NCBI GenBank assembly: GCA_030620925.1
Contig: JAUXIQ010000003.1
Location: forward strand, 1-23,975
Length of the DNA stretch: 23,975 nucleotides
From: JAUXIQ01 sp030620925 [NCBI: Nitrospinota bacterium]
Lineage (GTDB): Bacteria > JAUXIQ01
Direction of reading: 5' to 3'
The notes beneath the pieces were generated by a model that was not told the origin of the DNA, did no database searches, and was given only the letters and a program-made list of their open reading frames with translations. How positions within the stretch are numbered: position 1 is the stretch's first letter; every line of letters starts with the position of its first letter. Shown piece by piece: positions 16,180 through 23,129 of this stretch. The position numbers were made by a program, and so were the translations under genes.

Positions 16180-16848
16180 ATGAACCTTCTGCCAAAAGGT
16201 TTCCTCAATAAGATCGGGCGGGCCTTGCTCTCCGTTATAGGGGCGGTGGTCGTCTGGTTCGTATGCACCACCATTCGAAATTCTGTAATAGACAAGAAAT
16301 GGGAGGATCAGGCCTGGGCCACGGGTCCGGGAGTGATCTATGTTTTCTGGCACGGCCGTATGTTCTATTTTTTGTACCACTTCAGGGGGTCGAAGACCTA
16401 CATACTCGTCAGCCAGAGCGAGGACGGCCAGCTGATCGCACGGGTGCTGAAGCTTTTCGGGTTTAAAATAGTGCGCGGATCCAGGAGCAGGGGCGGCTTG
16501 GAAGCTTTACGGACGACATCCCGGAAATTAAAGGAAGGGGAATCTGCGGCGGTAACCCCCGACGGCCCCCGGGGGCCCGGATTTAGCGTCCATGAGGGGG
16601 TGATAGCGCTGGCCCGTATGACCGGCTGCCCCCTTTTGCCCATAACCAATGGATTCAAGAATAAGAAGGTCTTCAACAGTTGGGACGGCTTCGTGCTGCC
16701 CTACCCCTTCACACGGGGTCGATTGATTTTCGCGGAGCCGATGTTGGTGCCCCGAGACGCAGACCCCGCTTTCCTCGAGGCCAAGCGGCTGGAGCTGGAG
16801 AAGACCCTCAATGAAATAACTGAGCGGGCGGATGCCCCCTTCGAGTGA
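16180..16848 (+). CDS. DUF374 lysophospholipid-acyltransferase-like protein, candidate LpxJ-type lipid A late acyltransferase
   Basis: The 222-residue protein has one N-terminal hydrophobic anchor (about 6-30) and the DUF374 acyltransferase core. The conserved FWHGR contains the presumed catalytic His. SQSEDGQLIA, RGSRSRGGLEAL and TPDGPRGP follow in the usual order, the last being the hallmark of the family. LpxJ of Helicobacter and Campylobacter, a DUF374 protein, adds a secondary acyl chain to Kdo-containing lipid A. The position between lpxB and waaA supports a similar role here, but the substrate is inference. I prefer ATG 16180, which has AGGTAGG (16163-16169) ten bases upstream; TTG 16159 would add seven residues. 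A small CCTG/CAGG hairpin precedes the start. The stop overlaps the waaA start by 4 bp. No LpxL/LpxM homologue is in the window. Confidence 0.85.
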   Translation: MNLLPKGFLNKIGRALLSVIGAVVVWFVCTTIRNSVIDKKWEDQAWATGPGVIYVFWHGRMFYFLYHFRGSKTYILVSQSEDGQLIARVLKLFGFKIVRGSRSRGGLEALRTTSRKLKEGESAAVTPDGPRGPGFSVHEGVIALARMTGCPLLPITNGFKNKKVFNSWDGFVLPYPFTRGRLIFAEPMLVPRDADPAFLEAKRLELEKTLNEITERADAPFE

Positions 16849-18170
16849 GCCGGGTGTTATTGATGTATTTCCTGTACAACTTTTTTTTGATGACTGCTTC
16901 GGTGGTCTGTGCGCCCTATTTTTCCATTAAACTCGTTTCCAGCGAGAAATACAGGGAGGGGCTCGGGCAGAGGATGGGTCGCCTGCCCCTGGAAGTGAGC
17001 GCTGAGCGGGGAGAGGGGAAGTGCCTCTGGGTGCATGCCGTTTCCGTGGGGGAAGTGTTGGCCTGTGCTCCTCTTATAGAAGAGCTCAAGGGTAAATATC
17101 CGGAGCTGAGGATCGTGCTCTCCACCGTTACCCGGACGGGCAACCAGACCGCCGTCCAGAAGGTGAAGGCCGCCGATCAAATAATCTATTTCCCCTTCGA
17201 TTTCCCCTGGACGGTGCGCAAAGTGATACGGGAGATAGCCCCGGACGCAGTGGCCATTGTAGAGACCGAGCTCTGGCCCAATTTCTTGAGACGTTTACGG
17301 CAGGAGCATATCCCTTCGCTGATAGTCAACGGGAGAATATCGCCCTCCTCTTTTAGGGGTTATAAAAAGGTGCGTTTCTTTATCAAAAACGTTTTGGCAG
17401 AGGTTAACCTGTTCAGCATGCAGAGCGAGGAAGACGCTCGCAGGGTCGTGGAATTGGGAGCGGACGGCGATGCGGTCGAAGTCACGGGAAACGTCAAGTT
17501 CGATCAGTCGCCATCTCAGGTGTCGTCTGTACTCGCCGCGAAGTATCGAGATATGCTGGGGCTTGAAGATCAACGGGTATTTCTGGCCGGAAGCACCCAT
17601 GAGGGAGAGGAAGAAGCGGTTATAGAGGCCTACGATGTCCTGAGAGAAGAGTTCCCCGACCTCCGACTGATCATAGCTCCCAGGCACCCCGAACGATGGG
17701 ACAGGGTGGAGAAGTTGATCGCCGATCACGGGTACGACGTGAGACGGCGCTCCGGCCTGGAGCCCCAAAGCGGGAAGTGGACGGACCGCTCGGTCGTCCT
17801 CCTGGATACCATCGGGGAACTGGCCGAGCTGTATGCCGTTGCCACGGCGGCGTTCGTGGGGGGCAGCCTGGTTCCAACGGGCGGCCATAACGTGCTGGAG
17901 GCCGCGGCCCAGGGGAAGGCCGTCCTATTTGGTCCCCACATGTTCAATTTCAAGGAGATTTCAAGGCTCCTGCTGGAAGTGGGGGGCGGCCTTGAAGTGC
18001 AGAATACCCAGGATATGGTTGAAAAAATCAGAAGATTGTTGCACAATACTCATGACAGAGAAGATATGGGAAGACGCGCGCTTTCCGTAGTGCATGCCAA
18101 TCAGGGTGCCGTGAAGCGGAACGTAGAGTTGCTGGAAAGGTACCTTAACCTTTCCACCGATGCTGCGTGA
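16845..18170 (+). CDS. waaA: 3-deoxy-D-manno-octulosonic acid (Kdo) transferase
   Basis: WaaA (KdtA, GT30) transfers Kdo from CMP-Kdo to lipid IVA at the inner membrane. The 441-residue protein has an N-terminal membrane anchor (about 4-25) and a GT-B fold. HAVSVGE contains Glu70, which aligns with the catalytic Glu31 of Aquifex WaaA. Further family blocks are ETELWPNFL, VNGRISPSSF, AGSTHEGEE, APRHPER and GGSLVPTGGHNVLEAAAQGKAV, the last binding the CMP moiety. The start is GTG at 16845 in a GTGA overlap with the preceding stop; ATG 16863 would cut into the membrane anchor. The next gene overlaps in the same GTGA manner. Whether it adds one, two or more Kdo residues cannot be read from sequence. 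Confidence 0.95.
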   Translation: MSRVLLMYFLYNFFLMTASVVCAPYFSIKLVSSEKYREGLGQRMGRLPLEVSAERGEGKCLWVHAVSVGEVLACAPLIEELKGKYPELRIVLSTVTRTGNQTAVQKVKAADQIIYFPFDFPWTVRKVIREIAPDAVAIVETELWPNFLRRLRQEHIPSLIVNGRISPSSFRGYKKVRFFIKNVLAEVNLFSMQSEEDARRVVELGADGDAVEVTGNVKFDQSPSQVSSVLAAKYRDMLGLEDQRVFLAGSTHEGEEEAVIEAYDVLREEFPDLRLIIAPRHPERWDRVEKLIADHGYDVRRRSGLEPQSGKWTDRSVVLLDTIGELAELYAVATAAFVGGSLVPTGGHNVLEAAAQGKAVLFGPHMFNFKEISRLLLEVGGGLEVQNTQDMVEKIRRLLHNTHDREDMGRRALSVVHANQGAVKRNVELLERYLNLSTDAA

Positions 18171-19288
18171 GGGCGATGGAAACAGACGATATTCCTCATA
18201 CAGACCATCGAAAGATTTCAGGGGAGTGGTGGCGCTTCTTATCTGAGAAGAAAGCGGGCCGACTTGTGAGCCTGGGCGTCCACCCCCTTTCCTGGGCTTA
18301 CGGCTGCTGCCTGCTGGCGCGCAGAAAGCTCTACTCGTCAAAGGTCCTGCCTGTTAGAAGACTCCCCTGCAAAGTGATAAGCGTGGGCAATATCACTCTG
18401 GGGGGGACGGGCAAGACGCCCACGGTTATATCCATCGCCAGAACCCTCACTGAAAGGGGCGTTAAGACGGCCGTTATCAGCAGGGGGTATCGCGGCAAGT
18501 ATACCAGCAAGACCGCCATCGTATCAGACGGGGAAAGCGTCTTCATGAAGCCCGAAGAAGCGGGTGATGAACCCTATATGATAGCCAGGGCGCTCGAATC
18601 CGTTCCCGTTATAGTGGGGAGAGACAGGTATACGGCGGGGCTTCTGGCCTGGGAGAAATTTAACGTCCAGGCGGTCCTCCTGGATGACGGCTACCAGCAA
18701 TTGGGCCTGGCCAAAGACCTGAACATTCTGCTGGTCAACCGGCGGTGTTCGGAGAATGAGCTGCGCCTCTTCCCTCTGGGTGGACTGCGTGAATCCCTCT
18801 CGCAGACCAGCCGGGCTGATGTTATCCTCTACACCATGTGCCGTGAGGGGGAAGAGCATCCCCCTACTCCTGTTTCACTGAAAGAAACTCCCACCTTCAT
18901 GAGCGGGTACAAAGCCACGGGGCTTAGAATGATTAAAGACCGGGGGTTGCTGCCCCTGGAAGCCGCCGTAGGCAAGAGAGTGCTCGCCTTCTGTGGTATT
19001 GCCCGCCCCGGCTCCTTTCTCGATACCCTGAAGGAAGCGGGCCTGAAGGTGGTGGATTTCGTCAGTTACCCCGACCATCATTATTTTGCTTCCAGGGAAC
19101 TTGCGGAGCTGACTGAAAGGGCCCGAGCGGCCGGCGCGGAGATGATAGTGACCACCGAGAAGGACGCGGTGAAGATAGAGGGTTTCGCTTCAGGGGAGCC
19201 GCCCTTTTTGGCCCTGATGGTGGAGATGGCGCTGCTCGGCCACGAGGAGGAATGGGAGTGGTTTTTGATGGGTGGCATAGAGGGCTGA
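18167..19288 (+). CDS. lpxK: Tetraacyldisaccharide 4'-kinase
   Basis: LpxK phosphorylates the 4' position of the tetraacyl disaccharide with ATP, producing lipid IVA. The 373-residue product has an N-terminal membrane-associated region (LGVHPLSWAYG), the P-loop GGTGKT (79-84) within VGNITLGGTGKTP, ISRGYRG, the catalytic-site motif DDGYQQ (DDGFQH in E. coli), and a C-terminal VTTEKDAVK. GTG 18167 overlaps the waaA stop by 4 bp. ATG 18176, three codons on, is an alternative, with GAGGG very close before it. This is the last gene of the plus-strand lipid A run; lptG comes from the other strand with only 13 bp between stops and no terminator hairpin visible in that gap. Confidence 0.95.
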   Translation: MRAMETDDIPHTDHRKISGEWWRFLSEKKAGRLVSLGVHPLSWAYGCCLLARRKLYSSKVLPVRRLPCKVISVGNITLGGTGKTPTVISIARTLTERGVKTAVISRGYRGKYTSKTAIVSDGESVFMKPEEAGDEPYMIARALESVPVIVGRDRYTAGLLAWEKFNVQAVLLDDGYQQLGLAKDLNILLVNRRCSENELRLFPLGGLRESLSQTSRADVILYTMCREGEEHPPTPVSLKETPTFMSGYKATGLRMIKDRGLLPLEAAVGKRVLAFCGIARPGSFLDTLKEAGLKVVDFVSYPDHHYFASRELAELTERARAAGAEMIVTTEKDAVKIEGFASGEPPFLALMVEMALLGHEEEWEWFLMGGIEG

Positions 19289-19301
19289 GCCTGGTACAAA
19301 T

Positions 19302-20381
19302 TTACTGTCTGACGCCAAGAATCATGTAGAGACCCAGGAGGGAGAGCAGGATGTTCGCCCCCCAGGCGGCCAGTACGGGGGGAAGTAGACCGCTGTGTCC
19401 CAGTGATATGCCGGCGAAGAAGAGCACCCAGTAGAATACGCTTATTATTATTCCCATCAGTATCCCCCGGGAGAGCTTCCCGCCTCGTTCCCACCCCAGC
19501 GAAAAGGGTATTCCCAGGAGCACCATTACCAGGCTGGCCAGAGGGTAGGAGAGCTTCGAATGCATGTCCACGGTCAGGGCTGTCGATTGAAGCCCTACCG
19601 CCCGACGTTTTTTGACGTTCCTCCGCATTTCCCGAAAGCTGGTCCTTTCCGGCTTGGTGGATTGGGCTTTCAGGTCTGAGAGGCTGATATTCAGAGGCAG
19701 TATCGCGCTATCCAGGAACCGGGTGGAAGTGATCTGACCGTCCGTAAAATTTCTAACGTAAGCCCCTCTGAAGAGCCACCTTTCACCTTCTTTAACTACG
19801 CTCTGTGCGTCGACCCGCATTTTGAGAGCTTTGTTCTCGTCGAAAGAGAATATCACCACTTTCAGCATCTTCATCTCAGCGGGTTGAAATCTTGAAATGT
19901 TCCATATTTCTTCGCGCCCGGTTTTAACCCATATGTTGTATTGCTGGTATATGTTGGAGCTTTGGCCTGTGATCTTCGTCTTGTATACGTAATCCATCTG
20001 CTTCAGTGACTGACCCACCACGAATTCCCCCCATGTGAAAACGAATGCACTCACCAGCAGGCTCACGACAATGAGGGGCGCCGTCATCCGCAACAGGCTT
20101 ATGCCGCAGGTTCTGATGGCTATCAGCTCTCCGGTGCGGATCAACTGGTTCATGAGCAGGATGGTGGGGAACAGGATGGCCACGGGCGTTATCTGGTAAA
20201 TAATGAGAGGCAGCTTGTATAGAAAGTAGAGCAGGGCGTTGGTTATCGAGGAGTGGTGTTCCACAAAATCGTCTATGCGCTCGAAAAATTCCACTATCAG
20301 ATAGACGCCCACCAGACAGGCCAATACCAGCCCCGTGAGACGGAAGAACTCTTTGAGATTGTACCTGTTCAGCGTATTCAA
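19302..20381 (-). CDS. lptG: LPS export ABC transporter permease LptG
   Basis: LptG pairs with LptF as the inner-membrane permease which, with LptB ATPase and LptC, extracts LPS and pushes it onto the LptA bridge. The 359-residue protein has the YjgP/YjgQ layout: TM segments at about 14-32, 50-78 and 98-117, a periplasmic beta-jellyroll (about 120-270), then three TM segments in the last 85 residues. RTGELIAIRTCGISLLR is the cytoplasmic coupling-helix region expected to touch LptB. It lies 4 bp after lptF on the same strand. LptG rather than LptF is chosen from its second position and N-terminal sequence, so the F/G labels could be swapped. It converges on lpxK with 13 bp between stops. Confidence 0.9.
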   Translation of the reverse strand: MNTLNRYNLKEFFRLTGLVLACLVGVYLIVEFFERIDDFVEHHSSITNALLYFLYKLPLIIYQITPVAILFPTILLMNQLIRTGELIAIRTCGISLLRMTAPLIVVSLLVSAFVFTWGEFVVGQSLKQMDYVYKTKITGQSSNIYQQYNIWVKTGREEIWNISRFQPAEMKMLKVVIFSFDENKALKMRVDAQSVVKEGERWLFRGAYVRNFTDGQITSTRFLDSAILPLNISLSDLKAQSTKPERTSFREMRRNVKKRRAVGLQSTALTVDMHSKLSYPLASLVMVLLGIPFSLGWERGGKLSRGILMGIIISVFYWVLFFAGISLGHSGLLPPVLAAWGANILLSLLGLYMILGVRQ

Positions 20382-20385
20382 ATCC

Positions 20386-21558
20386 TCAATCCTTCCCGCC
20401 CTGCGATCGTTGCGAGCGTATCTTTATGAAACCGACGATCAGGTCTCCCAACCCGATGGACGTTTCCCTGTTCACGCGGGGTATGGAGAAGAGGCAGTAA
20501 CCGCAGAGTATGATGTTCGGCAGCCACGCCGCCAGCAGGGGAGGCAGGACGTTTTCATCGCCCAGTCCCTTTCCCACCGTGAGGATGGTGTAGTAGAGGA
20601 AAGCTATTACTATGCTCACCACGAACCCACCCGATCTTTTCAGCCTCCGGTTGCGGATACCCACGGTGGCTCCGATGAGGGCGAAGAGGAGAACGGCGAA
20701 AGGCGCTGCAAACATTTCATGATATTCCATGAGCATAGGGTAGTAGAGTCGGTGGTCGCTGCTCAAGGTTTTTAACTTTTCCCTGAGTTTGATGACGTCT
20801 AACTTCTTCTTCCTCTCCAGCCTCCTTTTAGTGGAGGTCAGGGCCTTGTTTACGTCCAGGGAAAGGTCGTTTTGGGAGAAGGTGAGAAGGTTATACTTCC
20901 TCCCGTCGTCTGACGGGCTGTGAATGCTGCCGTCTTTCAGCTTCAAGGTTATCTTGAATGCCTCCGGGTCTCTCAACAGGTAGCCCTCGCGGGCGAAGAT
21001 GGCCCGGGGGGTCTTTCCTCCCCTGTAATCGACGATCATTATCCCCTTCAAGGTGCTGGAAGCGGGCGGTATCTCCTCCAAGTAGATGACGAACTGGTCG
21101 AAATCTTTAATGAAAGCGCCCTCTTTGAGTTTCAGGCTGATGTTCGAGCTTATTATCCTGAACGCCTCACTACGGAAGGCGTTGGCACCCCACGGCTCGG
21201 CGAAAAGGGCCAGATAGAACATCACTGCCAGAGCCATGCTTCCCAGGAGCAGCGGAGGGACCAGGAGTTTATAGAGGCTCTGGCCGGCCGCTTTCATGGC
21301 GGTTATCTCACCGTCTGATGAGAACCTGCTGTAAGTCATCGCCGCCGCTGCAAGGATGGCGGGTGGGATGGAGAGGGTCATCAGGGGAAGCGCCATGTAT
21401 CCCATCAGCTTGAGCACTTCGGACACCGGGACACCCAGGAACACCAGCTCGCTGAAAAAGGGGATGCGCCAGAGGGAGATCACGAAGGTGAACACCAGCA
21501 GCAGTATTCCGAGAAGGGAGAACAGCTCTCTGAAGATGTATCGGTCGAGGATTTTCAT
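20386..21558 (-). CDS. lptF: LPS export ABC transporter permease LptF
   Basis: LptF is the other half of the LPS extraction permease. From ATG 21558 the protein has 390 residues and begins MKILDRYIFRELF, the normal LptF N terminus. TM segments follow at about 15-35, 48-75 and 95-118, then a periplasmic jellyroll (about 120-285) and three C-terminal TM segments. SSDGEITAMKAAGQSLYKLL is the coupling region for LptB. The frame is open to GTG 21573, but that adds only five residues and has no Shine-Dalgarno; GTGGGG lies about nine bases before the ATG. It starts 77 bp after the radical SAM stop on the same strand, so the three genes may share one transcript. Confidence 0.9.
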   Translation of the reverse strand: MKILDRYIFRELFSLLGILLLVFTFVISLWRIPFFSELVFLGVPVSEVLKLMGYMALPLMTLSIPPAILAAAAMTYSRFSSDGEITAMKAAGQSLYKLLVPPLLLGSMALAVMFYLALFAEPWGANAFRSEAFRIISSNISLKLKEGAFIKDFDQFVIYLEEIPPASSTLKGIMIVDYRGGKTPRAIFAREGYLLRDPEAFKITLKLKDGSIHSPSDDGRKYNLLTFSQNDLSLDVNKALTSTKRRLERKKKLDVIKLREKLKTLSSDHRLYYPMLMEYHEMFAAPFAVLLFALIGATVGIRNRRLKRSGGFVVSIVIAFLYYTILTVGKGLGDENVLPPLLAAWLPNIILCGYCLFSIPRVNRETSIGLGDLIVGFIKIRSQRSQGGKD

Positions 21559-21635
21559 GCCCTGATACCCCACGTGGGAAAAACAGTAAAGAACGAGCAG
21601 GCCGCGACAGGTAATTATACATCACCTGTCTTGAA

Positions 21636-22928
21636 TCATACCCCGACTTTGTTCAGAGAGAGGTCGAAGGCGGTCTTTTTGCTCTTACCCGAAGGTTTGA
21701 AGCCGCCATCAGGCGGCGGATCAAAGGCGTGGGGATTTTTCCATACCTCGATAGGCAGGGGTGTGCCCTGGGGTATGGCATCGATATACTGTTTTCTGAA
21801 CAGGGGGTCTTGCATCCTGCACTGGCCGTGGGCGTCTTTGTAAGCGGAGTGGGAGAGCATCCTCTGCCAGATTGCTGCCAGCGGCTCCTCCCTTATGCTG
21901 CCGAAGGAGAGGGGTGTGAAATCGCAGGGGCCGATGTCTCCCCAGGCGGTCATGTAGAACTGTTCGTTGGCCGCGAAGCAGCCCGAGCCCTGGGGGCTGT
22001 TAACCCAGGCCTGGGAGATACACTGGGGGTAATCGGGGTCTTCCCGCCACTTTTCGGTGAGACTGCGGACTTCGTTCTTCTCATCCTGGTCGAGGATACA
22101 GTCGCAGTTGTGCAGGTACTCGCCGGTGGGCACGGTATCGAATATGGTCAGCTCGTGGACGCCGATTTCCTTGCCCAGCTCCATCATTTTCTGTAGTTTG
22201 CCTTCTTTCAGGTTTTCATGGCTGGCGTAAGTGGATATGCCCACCAGGACGCCTTCTTCCAGGAGGTTGCGCATCCCCTCCACGGCCTTCTTGAACAGGC
22301 CGGGGCAGCGCCTCATGGAATCGTGTTCCTCTTCCTGGGGGCTGTCCAGGCTGACCATAACCGAGAAGATGCCCGCCTCGTTCAGGTCGCGGGCCATTTC
22401 CCTGGTGAGGCCCATGCCGTTGGTGAACATCATGCAGTTGGCCCGGGCAGGGTCCACGTGGGAGATTATCTCCAGGATATCTTTCCGCATCAGCGGCTCG
22501 CCGCCGCTCAGCGTTACGTTGACCACCCCCAGGTCCAGCGCCTGGTCCACCAGGTTTTTGAACTCTTCGGTGGTCAGCTCCTTTTTGTCTTTGCGGGACA
22601 TATTTAAAGCGGCGCTGCAATGGACGCACTTTGCCTGGCAGCGGTTGGTGGTCTGGAGGGTGCAGGTGGAGGGGTAGAGAGTCTTGGTAAAAGTCCTCAT
22701 CAGCTTGCGGGTGAGGTCCGCCACCGCGGCTTCGCTGGGTATGGGAGGCTGGTAGAGGGTGTAGACGTTGCCTCCCCCTTTGGTCGCTATCACCCGGTTT
22801 TTATTCAGCCCCTGCAAAAACAGCGACAGGTAGCCGTTCAGCAGGGAGCCCATGGTGCCAGTGGCTCTGCCCTGAACCTGCCCGTCGGCAAGCTCCAGCT
22901 CCAGCCCCAGCACTTCGTAATGCGGCAT
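21636..22928 (-). CDS. Radical SAM protein with SPASM-like C-terminal domain, unknown substrate
   Basis: Radical SAM enzymes cleave S-adenosylmethionine at a [4Fe-4S] cluster to start radical chemistry. The 430-residue protein has an N-terminal region of about 85 residues that I do not recognise, then the core with Cys97, Cys101, Cys104 (CX3CX2C), the SAM-binding GGEP (142-145) and SLDSP. The C-terminal part has a twitch/SPASM-like pattern: Cys275, Cys277, Cys303, Cys317 (GC), Cys335 (GPCDF), FGSI, IW and Cys370, enough for an auxiliary Fe-S cluster. AGGA sits 8 nt before the ATG, and a good promoter lies at 23011-23038. SPASM proteins modify peptides, mature enzymes or build cofactors. No small precursor peptide or partner enzyme was found beside it, so no function is assigned. 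Confidence 0.88.
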   Translation of the reverse strand: MPHYEVLGLELELADGQVQGRATGTMGSLLNGYLSLFLQGLNKNRVIATKGGGNVYTLYQPPIPSEAAVADLTRKLMRTFTKTLYPSTCTLQTTNRCQAKCVHCSAALNMSRKDKKELTTEEFKNLVDQALDLGVVNVTLSGGEPLMRKDILEIISHVDPARANCMMFTNGMGLTREMARDLNEAGIFSVMVSLDSPQEEEHDSMRRCPGLFKKAVEGMRNLLEEGVLVGISTYASHENLKEGKLQKMMELGKEIGVHELTIFDTVPTGEYLHNCDCILDQDEKNEVRSLTEKWREDPDYPQCISQAWVNSPQGSGCFAANEQFYMTAWGDIGPCDFTPLSFGSIREEPLAAIWQRMLSHSAYKDAHGQCRMQDPLFRKQYIDAIPQGTPLPIEVWKNPHAFDPPPDGGFKPSGKSKKTAFDLSLNKVGV

Positions 22929-23129
22929 TTGATTATTCCTGGATAATGACGTATTATTGCCTTTTCAACGGCCTCAAACTTACTTTCGGTAATATAAATA
23001 AACTAATTTAATATTATCTCGAAACTGCTGTTTGTCAAGGTTAAAGAGGCGGCAGAGCTTGCGGATAAAGGCTTCGCGGTCGGCTAATAAAATGGCGTTG
23101 AAAACGAGAAAAGGAGGGGAACGGTTTCT
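22929..23129. other. Divergent intergenic region between radical SAM and acyl-CoA synthetase genes
   Basis: This 201-bp spacer has an AT-rich half next to the radical SAM gene, carrying its minus-strand promoter, and a GC-richer half next to the plus-strand gene, where only a strong ribosome binding site is obvious. No coding frame or RNA gene was recognised. Confidence 0.5.
23011..23038 (-). promoter_or_regulatory. Sigma-70 promoter for the radical SAM (lptFG) unit
   Basis: Read on the minus strand, TTGACA (23038-23033) is a perfect -35 and TAATAT (23016-23011) a fair -10, 16 bp apart, within an AT-rich stretch. Transcription would start near 23004, giving a leader of about 75 nt before the ATG at 22928. 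Confidence 0.6.

Noticed and set aside
22216-22629. Open frames overlapping the radical SAM gene on both strands
   Set aside because: They fall within the conserved radical SAM core and encode low-complexity Arg/Pro/Gly-rich sequence typical of out-of-frame GC-rich DNA.
23044-23066. Sigma-54-like GGCAGAGCTTGC before the acyl-CoA synthetase gene
   Set aside because: The GG to GC spacing is 8 bp rather than the required 10 bp.
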